Source of the DNA: an uncultured Ellagibacter sp. | GTDB lineage: Bacteria > Actinomycetota > Coriobacteriia > Coriobacteriales > Eggerthellaceae | Assembly (NCBI RefSeq): GCF_934636505.1 | Contig: NZ_CAKUAL010000007.1 | Location: forward strand, 1 to 50,254 | Length of the DNA stretch: 50,254 nucleotides | Direction: 5' to 3' | In this document: positions 1 to 6,513 of the stretch, in pieces | How positions within the stretch are numbered: the stretch's first letter is position 1 | How the letters are laid out: each line of letters begins with the position of its first letter | The notes under the pieces: model-generated | Told to the model about the DNA's origin: nothing | What the model saw: only the letters and a program-made list of their open reading frames with translations | Databases searched by the model: none | Position numbers and translations under genes: made by a program

Positions 1-432
1 GGAGTTCACGTAGCATACGACGGCGAGGTTGCCGGCGTACTTCGCGCGGATAGAGTCGATGTCGGCCTTGCGGATCATGTGCGCCATCGGGCAGTCCGCA
101 GCAGGTTCGGGCAGGAGCACCGTTTTCTCAGGGTTTAGCAGTTTTGCTGATTCCCCCATGAATTCCACGCCACAGAGCACGATGGTCTGCTGCGGAAGGT
201 CAACGGCAAGCTTTGCCAGTGCGAAGCTGTCTCCAACGTAGTCGGCAACATCCTGCACCTCAGGCGGTACATAGTAATGAGCCAGGATGACAGCGTCTTG
301 GCTTGTTTTAAGCCGCTCGATTTCGGCCGACAATGCTTCGATGTTGACGGCTGCGTCGTGTTCCGCTGATGCCAGAGCATCTGAGGCGTGCGTTACGTTT
401 GGCTTGGTATCGCGATTGCCTAGTTCGTTCAT
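1..432 (-). CDS. nadA: Quinolinate synthase NadA, N-terminal part (runs off window)
   Basis: NadA condenses iminoaspartate with dihydroxyacetone phosphate to make quinolinate for NAD synthesis, using a [4Fe-4S] cluster. The first 144 residues are in the window and the frame runs open off the left edge. Visible family signatures are LAHYYVPPEVQD (about residues 50-61), VADYVGDSFALAK (62-74), VLCGVEFMGESAKLL with the first cluster cysteine (C87), and ADCPMAHMI. The ATG at 432 is the only sensible start. The roughly 40 residues before AHYYV are a low-conservation N-terminal extension. A 28-bp near-palindrome lies about 50 bp upstream and is a candidate NAD-responsive operator. Downstream nadB/nadC would be expected but lie outside the window. 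Confidence 0.95.
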   Translation of the reverse strand, partial: MNELGNRDTKPNVTHASDALASAEHDAAVNIEALSAEIERLKTSQDAVILAHYYVPPEVQDVADYVGDSFALAKLAVDLPQQTIVLCGVEFMGESAKLLNPEKTVLLPEPAADCPMAHMIRKADIDSIRAKYAGNLAVVCYVNS

Positions 433-482
433 GCTCGCTCCATGTTTCGTATCGTTGCTCGCGGATTGAGTATGACGTAGTA

Positions 483-510
483 CTTTACACATGACTTGTC
501 ATCTGTAAAG
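483..510. promoter_or_regulatory. 28-bp near-palindromic candidate operator upstream of nadA
   Basis: CTTTACA, then CATGAC/GTCATC around a central TT, then TGTAAAG: the two halves match at 24 of 28 positions as an inverted repeat. It ends 51 bp upstream of the nadA ATG, where a repressor would block transcription. With almost no loop it looks like a DNA operator rather than a terminator hairpin. NAD synthesis genes in Gram-positives are often controlled by NiaR (3H-domain) or NrtR repressors; assignment to either is inference. Confidence 0.6.
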
Positions 511-661
511 TGCACATCTTATCTTCATTTGTTCTAATTTACATAACGCCTATTATCAGGTTTTTGTATCAAAGAGTTAGGAGCGGGCGCAATTGCTTAG
601 CGGGTCGTTGAAAGACGTTTGATTGGAGATTGTTTCGGCTTGCCGGAACGCCGTTGTTGCT

Positions 662-1051
662 TTAGCCCCAGGTGGACGTAGCTGTTCCTGCGGTGTTTAC
701 TGCACCGCCCCCGAAAAGCGTAGTCAGGTTACCGGTCTGTGAGGCTTCGAGCACGGCTGGCATCACGAGCGCCAGCGAAATGACATTAAGGACAAGCGCT
801 ATCGTGCAGATAATCAGTGCAATGGCGCCTGGTTTTGCCGCTTGCATGACCTTTTGTGAAAATGCTTGGTCTTGCGGTTGTTTTTTCAGCATGGTGTTGA
901 TTCTCGAACGAGCTATCAACGAGCATATAAATCCTGCCGTACTCAGCAAGACTCCGCCGATGATGAGCGAGACAGGTCCAGCGATGTTGGCGAACGTAAT
1001 CAGTTTCCTCGTTGAGGCGAGTTTTTGCTCTTTTTCTTCGCTATTCCGCAC
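662..1051 (-). CDS. Small two-helix membrane protein, unknown function
   Basis: A 129-residue protein with a charged N-terminus (MRNSEEKEQK), a first hydrophobic segment at about residues 22-46, a polar loop with KKQPQDQAF, and a second hydrophobic segment at about 72-100, followed by a Gly/Thr/Ser-rich tail. The start is GTG at 1051 with AAGGA five bases upstream. The topology recalls small DUF4190-like membrane proteins, but I do not recognise the family. It lies between dut and nadA on the same strand, 118 bp after dut, so it may have its own promoter. Nothing in the sequence indicates a substrate or partner. The real coding status is supported by its RBS and the membrane-like composition. 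Confidence 0.7.
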   Translation of the reverse strand: MRNSEEKEQKLASTRKLITFANIAGPVSLIIGGVLLSTAGFICSLIARSRINTMLKKQPQDQAFSQKVMQAAKPGAIALIICTIALVLNVISLALVMPAVLEASQTGNLTTLFGGGAVNTAGTATSTWG

Positions 1052-1169
1052 TGTTATCCTTCGTCTCGTAAATTATCAAGTTGTTGACCTGGGGTTTCAT
1101 ATATGAAGCTCTGAGAGCCGTTCTAAGGTACGATCTTGGTTTCTTTGGGCAACTATGCCGTGGAAATCG

Positions 1170-1619
1170 TTAGCTTTGAACGCCGCTGCTTCCAAATCCG
1201 GAGTCGCCGCGCTCGGTTTCGTCCAATGAGTCTCTGCATTCGAAGTTTGCGTTCTCTACCTTCATGATAACGAGCTGAGCAATGCGGTCGCCTTTTTGCG
1301 CTTGGAAGGTATCTTTTGGGTCAAGATTGATCAGGGTGACCTTCAGCTCGCCTCGGTAGTCGCTGTCGATAAGTCCCGGCGTGTTGACGATAGATATTCC
1401 GTGCTTCACAGCAAGGCCGCTTCTCGGCATAACAAAGCCTGCATAGCCTCTTGGCAGTGCGATTGCGACTCCTGTTGGAACGAGCTTTCGTTCGAAGGGC
1501 TTGAGCGAAAAATCTTCGGCTGAGCGCAGGTCTACGCCTGCGTCGCCCTCGTATGCGTAACGGGGAACCTCCAAGGTTTCATCAAGCCGTTTTATAGGAA
1601 CGAGTAACTGTTCTGGCAT
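1170..1619 (-). CDS. dut: Deoxyuridine 5'-triphosphate nucleotidohydrolase (dUTPase)
   Basis: Hydrolyses dUTP to dUMP and pyrophosphate, keeping uracil out of DNA and supplying dUMP for thymidylate synthesis. At 149 aa it has the usual length of the trimeric family. All five motifs are visible: DAGVDLR (26-32), PRSGLA (65-70), the substrate motif from NTPGLIDSDYRGE (79-91) with the catalytic Asp, RIAQLVI (112-118), and the C-terminal P-loop-like RGDSGFGSSG (137-146). It begins 3 bp after the nrdR stop, so the two are almost certainly cotranscribed, which pairs deoxynucleotide regulation with dNTP sanitation. Confidence 0.97.
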   Translation of the reverse strand: MPEQLLVPIKRLDETLEVPRYAYEGDAGVDLRSAEDFSLKPFERKLVPTGVAIALPRGYAGFVMPRSGLAVKHGISIVNTPGLIDSDYRGELKVTLINLDPKDTFQAQKGDRIAQLVIMKVENANFECRDSLDETERGDSGFGSSGVQS

Positions 1620-1622
1620 GAT

Positions 1623-2069
1623 TTATCGCAACTCCTCAAGTGCTTCAGCGAATTCTTCAATGTTTTGAAAGTCTTTGTATACGCTCGCGAACCTGACATA
1701 GGCGACATCGTCGAGCTTTGCAAGGCGCTTCAGCGCCATGTCGCCAAGTTCTTTCGATCTGATTTCGGTGCGTGAGGTATTGCGAAGCTCGGTTTCGATG
1801 CTGTCGATCAAGTCGTCGACCTGCTCTTTTGAAATCGGCCGCTTGGCGCATGCGATAAGCAGGCCCCTGAACAGCTTGTTGCGATCGTAGGCTTCGGACG
1901 AGCCATCGACTTTAACGATGACAAGCGGGTTATCGCCCAAGCGCTCGTATGTGGTGAATCGGCGTTGGCATTTCAGGCACTCTCGGCGCCTTCTAATCGA
2001 TGTTCCGTCTTCGGATGGGCGTGAGTCTACGACTTTTGATTCAAGGTAGCCGCAGGAGGGACAACGCAT
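1623..2069 (-). CDS. nrdR: Transcriptional repressor NrdR
   Basis: NrdR represses ribonucleotide reductase genes in response to ATP/dATP bound to its ATP-cone. The N-terminal zinc ribbon is clear (CPSC near residue 3, then CLKC near residue 33, followed by RRFTTYER). The ATP-cone follows with VDGSSEAYDRNKLFRGLL. An in-frame ATG two codons upstream (2075) is possible, but AAAGGAG lies one base from it and seven bases from the ATG at 2069, so 2069 is preferred, giving 148 aa. The dut gene follows after 3 bp. The 5' flank holds a possible -10 (TATGAT, minus strand, 2106-2111). No convincing NrdR box was seen here. Confidence 0.96.
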   Translation of the reverse strand: MRCPSCGYLESKVVDSRPSEDGTSIRRRRECLKCQRRFTTYERLGDNPLVIVKVDGSSEAYDRNKLFRGLLIACAKRPISKEQVDDLIDSIETELRNTSRTEIRSKELGDMALKRLAKLDDVAYVRFASVYKDFQNIEEFAEALEELR

Positions 2070-2143
2070 GTGCATGCTCCTTTAAACTTTACTTTTGTTA
2101 AAGGTATCATACCGTATGGATTGTCCGTTACGGCTTTGATCAG

Positions 2144-2173
2144 GATGTCCGCACAATTGAAGATGCGGACATC
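2144..2173 (-). other. Hairpin after the lexA-divergent gene
   Basis: GATGTCCGCA and TGCGGACATC form a perfect 10-bp stem around a 10-base loop. It starts 14 bp beyond the stop of the 112-aa gene at 2187. There is no U-tract on either side, so if it terminates transcription it is a non-canonical terminator; it may instead be an mRNA-stabilising 3' stem or lie in the nrdR promoter region. Confidence 0.5.
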
Positions 2174-2186
2174 ATCAAAAGGTTTC

Positions 2187-2525
2187 TTACAGGAAAAACA
2201 GGATAAACGAAGCGATTGTCATTGCGACGCCGCATGCGATTGCGTGTGACGGCTTCATATCGCTGTGAGAGACGCCGCGTAAGGTTCCTTCTTTGAGGCT
2301 TCGCACCATCTTGCGATCATTGAGTGGCGTGGTGAAGAGCGCTTTGAGTTGGGAGAAGTCTGAAGGCTGTGCTGCCGTGCTGTTCTGTTCGAAAGACTCC
2401 CAATCGAACTCGTTTTGCGCAGTAGCTGGGAACTCGATGATGGTCGCAGATTGCGATTGCTCTGCTGAACTGGGCTTCAGCGCGGCTGATCCGTGTACGG
2501 GGTACCTCATTTCGAAATTTCCCAT
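2187..2525 (-). CDS. Candidate SOS-controlled small membrane-anchored protein, divergent from lexA
   Basis: A 112-residue protein with a strong ribosome site (AAGGAGG, seven bases before ATG). Residues 1-90 are polar and probably cytoplasmic. A single hydrophobic segment, HAIACGVAMTIASFILFFL, sits at the extreme C-terminus (about 94-112), so the protein resembles a tail-anchored protein. There is no signal peptide and no LysM motif. It is transcribed divergently from lexA through a promoter whose -35/-10 spacer contains a LexA box, so SOS induction is likely. In other Gram-positives the lexA-divergent gene (yneA, divS, Rv2719c) is an SOS cell-division inhibitor. A similar role here is inference from position and topology only; the sequence itself is not recognised. 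Confidence 0.75.
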   Translation of the reverse strand: MGNFEMRYPVHGSAALKPSSAEQSQSATIIEFPATAQNEFDWESFEQNSTAAQPSDFSQLKALFTTPLNDRKMVRSLKEGTLRGVSHSDMKPSHAIACGVAMTIASFILFFL

Positions 2526-2543
2526 CTTTGTGCCTCCTTGCCC

Positions 2544-2573
2544 TTGCGTAGAACCTTTGTTCGCGTTTATAAT
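2544..2573 (+). promoter_or_regulatory. lexA promoter
   Basis: TTGCGT (2544-2549), 18-bp spacer, TATAAT (2568-2573). SOS box 1 (2550-2563) fills most of the spacer. Predicted transcription start near 2580, leaving a leader of about 60 bases to the lexA ATG. Confidence 0.65.
2550..2563. promoter_or_regulatory. LexA (SOS) box 1
   Basis: AGAACCTTTGTTCG compared with the Gram-positive consensus CGAACRNRYGTTYG. The GAAC and GTTC half-sites are intact. It lies within the spacer of the lexA promoter. Confidence 0.8.
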
Positions 2574-2597
2574 AAATCGAACAAAGGTTCACGTCAA
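2569..2597 (-). promoter_or_regulatory. Promoter of the divergent 112-aa SOS gene
   Basis: On the minus strand TTGACG (2597-2592), 17-bp spacer, TATTAT (2574-2569). SOS box 2 (2578-2591) occupies the spacer. The -10 hexamer shares five of its six positions with the -10 of lexA on the other strand, so the two promoters should exclude each other. Confidence 0.65.
2578..2591. promoter_or_regulatory. LexA (SOS) box 2
   Basis: CGAACAAAGGTTCA: intact GAAC/GTTC half-sites with 4-bp spacing. It lies inside the spacer of the minus-strand promoter. Confidence 0.85.
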
Positions 2598-2606
2598 TAA
2601 TTATTT

Positions 2607-2620
2607 CAAACATTTGTTCG
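2607..2620. promoter_or_regulatory. LexA (SOS) box 3
   Basis: CAAACATTTGTTCG: one mismatch to CGAACRNRYGTTYG (position 2). It lies in the lexA leader, 20 bp before the lexA ATG and upstream of the divergent promoter. Confidence 0.75.
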
Positions 2621-2640
2621 ATTTATTGAAAGGACGCACT

Positions 2641-3291
2641 ATGGCCACCAAAGTGACGAAGCGTCAACAAGCTGTTCTCGATTGCATTGAGGATTGCATT
2701 CGGGAAAAGGGCTACGGGCCGACGGTTCGTGAGGTATGCCATGCTCTGGGGCTTTCCTCCCCTTCTACCGTCCATGTCCACCTGAAGGCTCTCGAAGAAA
2801 AGGGCCTTATCAAACGAGACCCTTTAAAATCTCGATCGATTTCGCTTACCTACCCTCTTGAGGGCTCATCGGTGCAGGCGAGCTCCGTTCCAGATGTCGT
2901 TCAGCCGAGCTTTAGTAAAATCGTGAACGTGCCGCTTGTGGGAGATGTCGCTGCGGGTGTGCCAATTCTTGCTGAAGAGAATATTACCGACACGATTTCC
3001 CTTCCGACCGACATTGTCGGCGATGCTCCCTCGTTCCTCTTGTCCGTGCGCGGTGAATCAATGATCGAGGCAGGCATCAACGACGGCGACTACGTGGTCG
3101 TTAAGGAGCAGCCAGTTGCCAATAACGGCGATATCGTTGTCGCCATCATCGACGATGGGGCAACCGTGAAGCGCTTCTACAAGGAGAAGGACCATATTCG
3201 GCTTCAGCCGGAGAACTCCTCCATGGATCCGATTATCACCACGAATTGCTCTATCGCGGGCAAGGTTGTTGCGGTGTTCCGTCGTTTGTAA
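2641..3291 (+). CDS. lexA: SOS repressor LexA
   Basis: LexA represses DNA-damage genes and cleaves itself when RecA filaments form. The 216-aa protein has an N-terminal winged helix (about 1-68, with GPTVREVCHALGL as the recognition-helix region) and a C-terminal S24 peptidase domain. The scissile bond is at A105-G106 (VAAGVP). The catalytic Ser is S140 in VRGESM and the Lys is K177 in ATVKRFY. A longer in-frame extension upstream would read through the operator region; the ATG at 2641 with GAAAGGA is the true start. Three SOS boxes upstream indicate autoregulation. Its 3' end overlaps the convergent hflX gene by 41 bp. Confidence 0.98.
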   Translation: MATKVTKRQQAVLDCIEDCIREKGYGPTVREVCHALGLSSPSTVHVHLKALEEKGLIKRDPLKSRSISLTYPLEGSSVQASSVPDVVQPSFSKIVNVPLVGDVAAGVPILAEENITDTISLPTDIVGDAPSFLLSVRGESMIEAGINDGDYVVVKEQPVANNGDIVVAIIDDGATVKRFYKEKDHIRLQPENSSMDPIITTNCSIAGKVVAVFRRL

Positions 3292-4591
3292 GGTAGGGCT
3301 GAAAGGCGCTGACATAGCTTCGGGGGACGAACATTGTGATTGCGGTCCCCTGCTCTTCGTGGGTTTCGCTCACGATATGGCAGCGTTCATGAGCCTTTGC
3401 AACAAGAGCCCCCTTTGCATAGGGAATGAGGACGCTCATATGCGTATCGGCAGCTGAAGCGGCTTGCGCGGTTCGTTTGACGAGCTCCTCAATCCCCTCT
3501 CCTGTTGCAGCGGATATCGCAATCGCCTGCGGGTAACGGGACTTGAGAGCGCTAATGTCTTTGTCGCTTAGCAGGTCGCACTTGTTGAATACCTCGATTC
3601 GGGGAATCAATTGAGCGCCGATTTGCTCGAGCGTCTCGTCGACGGCATCGCGTTGGCCTTCTCGTTCGCTTGAGGAAGCATCAATCACGTGCAGAATCAA
3701 ATGCGCTCCCGTGATTTCATCGAGTGTCGATTTGAATGCCTCAACCAAGGTCGTCGGCAGTTTCTGAATAAACCCAACGGTGTCGGTGACGGTTATTTCA
3801 CGCCCTTCGGGCAGCTCGAACTTCCTTGTCGTGGAGTCGAGGGTTGCAAAGAGCTTGTCATAGCTGAGGACATCGGCGTCGCAGAGGCGGTTGATCAGGC
3901 TTGATTTACCTGCATTGGTATATCCGGCCAGAGCAACGCGGAACATGCCGCTCGAATATCGTTCCTCGCGCTGAAGCGATCGCACGTCGGCTAAGTGGGC
4001 GAGCTCGCGCTTGATGGAGGTGATTCGCTTGCGTACCATCCTTCGGTCGACCTCGAGCTGGCTTTCGCCTTCGCCGAAGCGCGATCCGACGCCGCCACCC
4101 ATGCGATTCGAGGCGAGATGTGCCCACATGCCGCGAAGGCGAGGGTAGAGATATTGGTTCTGCGCGAGGCACACCTGCAACCTGCCCTCTTTCGAGGTGG
4201 CATGGAGCGCGAAGATGTCAAGGATGAGCGCCGTGCGATCGATGATCTTGACGCTCTTATCGACGGTCTTTTCGAGGTTGGATTGTTGCGACGGGGTGAG
4301 CTCATCGTCGAATATGACCAGGTCCGCCGCATATGAGCGAGCAAGCTGGGCAATCTCTTCCGCTTTGCCTGTTCCGACGAACGTTCGAGGATTGGGTGAT
4401 TCGAGCTTCTGCGTCGTCTTCGCGACGGTGTCAGCTCCCGCAGTGTCGGCGAGGCGCTCAAGTTCGGCGAGCGAAGAGTCGAGGGACCACTTCTGGTTCG
4501 GACGATCAACCCCGACGAGGATTGCTCGTTCCCGCTGTTCCTCAAACGTCGTTTGCGCTCCCTTGGTGAGCACCGTGGCGAACTGCTCCAT
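3251..4591 (-). CDS. hflX: GTPase HflX, ribosome-splitting factor
   Basis: HflX is a ribosome-associated GTPase that splits stalled ribosomes under stress. The 446-aa protein has the N-terminal HflX subdomain (to about 180, including PRTFVGTGKAEEI and GRLQVCLAQNQYLYPRL), the Gly-rich RMGGGVGSRFGEGE, a coiled linker, and a G domain: G1 GYTNAGKSS (223-231), G3 DTVGF (270-274), G4 NKCD (336-339). The start is ATG 4591, 2 bp after the dapF stop; upstream in-frame codons belong to dapF sequence in another frame. The last 13 codons are encoded within the 3' end of lexA on the opposite strand. It is the last gene of the miaB-miaA-dapF-hflX run. Confidence 0.96.
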   Translation of the reverse strand: MEQFATVLTKGAQTTFEEQRERAILVGVDRPNQKWSLDSSLAELERLADTAGADTVAKTTQKLESPNPRTFVGTGKAEEIAQLARSYAADLVIFDDELTPSQQSNLEKTVDKSVKIIDRTALILDIFALHATSKEGRLQVCLAQNQYLYPRLRGMWAHLASNRMGGGVGSRFGEGESQLEVDRRMVRKRITSIKRELAHLADVRSLQREERYSSGMFRVALAGYTNAGKSSLINRLCDADVLSYDKLFATLDSTTRKFELPEGREITVTDTVGFIQKLPTTLVEAFKSTLDEITGAHLILHVIDASSSEREGQRDAVDETLEQIGAQLIPRIEVFNKCDLLSDKDISALKSRYPQAIAISAATGEGIEELVKRTAQAASAADTHMSVLIPYAKGALVAKAHERCHIVSETHEEQGTAITMFVPRSYVSAFQPYLTNDGTPQQPCPR

Positions 4592-4593
4592 GC

Positions 4594-5511
4594 TTACAGG
4601 ACTACCGTTCCCTCGAACGACTCGGCGGCAGGTCCCGTCATCATGACATGGTCGTCCTCGGCCCAAAGGATGTGGAGCACGCCACCGCGGAGGATGAGGT
4701 CGTTTTCGCGTCCGGTGCGTTCGGTCAACGCAGCAGCGACGCAGGTTGCGCATGCGCCCGTGCCGCACGCAAGAGTCTCGCCGCAGCCGCGCTCATACAC
4801 GCGCATCTCGATTCCCGCCTCTCCGATATGGGCAAACTCGATATTGGCCTTCTCGGGGAATACGGGGTTCGACTCGTAGAATGCCCCGATTTTCTCAAGG
4901 TCGAGCGTCGCAAGTGACCTTTCCTCGGAAGTGAACAGGTCTTTCGGCAGTGCATTGAAGTCGTTGATGAAGGTGATCGCATGAGGGTTGCCCATTGAGA
5001 CGCAGGTGAAAGCGAACGGCCCCCAGGGCGAGTCGATTTCGATTTCGCGAGCATAGGCCGCGCCCGCCGGAGACGTTGCGTTCGCCTTGGCGTTAACGGG
5101 AACCTCGCTCGGCTCGAGGATCGGATGGCCCATATCGACCGTTGCTTGGGTCATCCGATCCTCATCGTCGACAGTGAAGCTGATCGGCTTCGGTCCTGCG
5201 AGCGTATCAGCGACAAACGAGCCGTCGCTCGCCTGCACGTATCCACGGTCGACGAGGAACTTCGCGAAGCAGCGCACGCCATTGCCGCACATTTGGGCAA
5301 GCGTTCCGTCTGAGTTGATGTAGTGCATATAGGCGGCGCACTCCGGTCGTTCGGAGGGGCGCACAAGAATGACGCCATCGGCGCCGATGCCGAAATGACG
5401 ATCGCAAAGCCAGGAAACCTGGGACGTGGTCAGCTCGATCTCGTTAGAAAGATCGTCCACGAAGACAAAGTCGTTGCCAGCTCCGTTAAGTTTGGTGAAT
5501 GAAAGCTCCAT
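4594..5511 (-). CDS. dapF: Diaminopimelate epimerase
   Basis: Converts LL- to meso-diaminopimelate, the last-but-one step to lysine and the cross-linking residue of peptidoglycan. The 305-aa protein has the two-fold pseudosymmetric DapF layout. The N-terminal signature is KLNGAGNDFVFVD. The first catalytic Cys is C75 in MCGNGVRC and the second C249 in GETLACGTGACA. GNPHAITF and the GIGADG motif are also present. The ATG at 5511 gives the canonical N-terminus. It lies between miaA (25 bp) and hflX (2 bp); dapA and dapB are elsewhere in this window. Confidence 0.97.
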   Translation of the reverse strand: MELSFTKLNGAGNDFVFVDDLSNEIELTTSQVSWLCDRHFGIGADGVILVRPSERPECAAYMHYINSDGTLAQMCGNGVRCFAKFLVDRGYVQASDGSFVADTLAGPKPISFTVDDEDRMTQATVDMGHPILEPSEVPVNAKANATSPAGAAYAREIEIDSPWGPFAFTCVSMGNPHAITFINDFNALPKDLFTSEERSLATLDLEKIGAFYESNPVFPEKANIEFAHIGEAGIEMRVYERGCGETLACGTGACATCVAAALTERTGRENDLILRGGVLHILWAEDDHVMMTGPAAESFEGTVVL

Positions 5512-5536
5512 AGGTGCATGTCCTCTTTCTGTTGGC

Positions 5537-6508
5537 TTAGGCGCCCATTGTATCAAGTGAGTGTTGCGCTTGTGTTGCGATTGCTTCAGCGTTTCCGGAA
5601 TCCGCGTCAATCCATGCAATTCGCGTATCTTTGCGGAACCATGTACGCTGTCGTTTTGCGTATCGTCGCGTTGCGGTCTTGATCTGCTCGATGGCCTCGT
5701 CAAGCGAGATATCCCCGTCGAGGGCAGATACGATTTCCTTGTATCCGATAGCCTGAGGTGCGGTGATACCCTGGCGAAAGCCTTTGTCGAGCAATCGTTC
5801 AACCTCGCAGACGAGACCGCATTCGATCATGTTGTCTACACGCCGTTCGATTCGCTTGTTGAGTATTTCTGGATCGACGGCGAGTCCGATAAACTTGGCA
5901 GGAACAGCTTGAGGAATCGATGCGAGATTCTCCTTTTGGATCGCATACGTTGTGCCCTCTTCGAGAAGCTCAAATGCCCTGATCACGCGTCTTACGTTGT
6001 TCGGGTGGATAACGGACGCGCTTTCGGGATCGCGCTCGCGTAGCCGCTCCCAAAGCTCATCGGCTCCGTTGTCCTCGTAGTAGGCAGTCCACTTTTCGCG
6101 TACGGGGTTGTCGACCTGCTCCCCTTTCGGGAAGTCATAGGCATCGATTGCCGCGCGGACGTAGAGTCCCGTTCCCCCGACAAGCAGTGCCCTCTTTCTA
6201 CGTTTGTCGATATCAGAGAAGCATTCTCTTGCATATTGCTGATATACGGCTGCCGAATACGGTTCCCCTGGGTTCACGAGGTCGAACCCAAAATGGGGAA
6301 CAAGCCGCTCCTCTTCGGGGAGCTTTCCAGTGCCGATGTCCATGCCTCGGTAAATCTGCATAGAATCGGCACTCACCACTTCCCCACCGAGATTTCGCGC
6401 AAGCAGCTGCGCAACGTCGGTCTTTCCCGATGCCGTCGGACCAACGACACAGATGACAGGGCGCATAAGCGGAAGGCTGATGGTCGTCTTCCCCGTTTCG
6501 TCGATCAT
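5537..6508 (-). CDS. miaA: tRNA dimethylallyltransferase
   Basis: MiaA prenylates A37 of tRNAs reading UNN codons (i6A), which is the substrate of MiaB, encoded immediately upstream. The P-loop is GPTASGKT (23-30), followed by SADSMQIYRGMDIGTGK and GGTGLYVRA, with the C-terminal RRYAKRQRTWFRKD. ATG 6508, 5 bp after the miaB stop, gives 323 aa. A more internal ATG (6466, MRPVICV) is possible because neither start has a good Shine-Dalgarno. MiaA and MiaB thus act in sequence on the same nucleotide and are probably translated from one mRNA. Confidence 0.95.
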   Translation of the reverse strand: MIDETGKTTISLPLMRPVICVVGPTASGKTDVAQLLARNLGGEVVSADSMQIYRGMDIGTGKLPEEERLVPHFGFDLVNPGEPYSAAVYQQYARECFSDIDKRRKRALLVGGTGLYVRAAIDAYDFPKGEQVDNPVREKWTAYYEDNGADELWERLRERDPESASVIHPNNVRRVIRAFELLEEGTTYAIQKENLASIPQAVPAKFIGLAVDPEILNKRIERRVDNMIECGLVCEVERLLDKGFRQGITAPQAIGYKEIVSALDGDISLDEAIEQIKTATRRYAKRQRTWFRKDTRIAWIDADSGNAEAIATQAQHSLDTMGA

Positions 6509-6513
6509 GGCGT

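Noticed and set aside
4378..4387. CGAACGTTCG inside hflX as an SOS box (and a second copy at 36317-36326)
   Set aside because: The half-sites are adjacent, whereas a LexA box needs four bases between GAAC and GTTC; neither lies in a suitable promoter.
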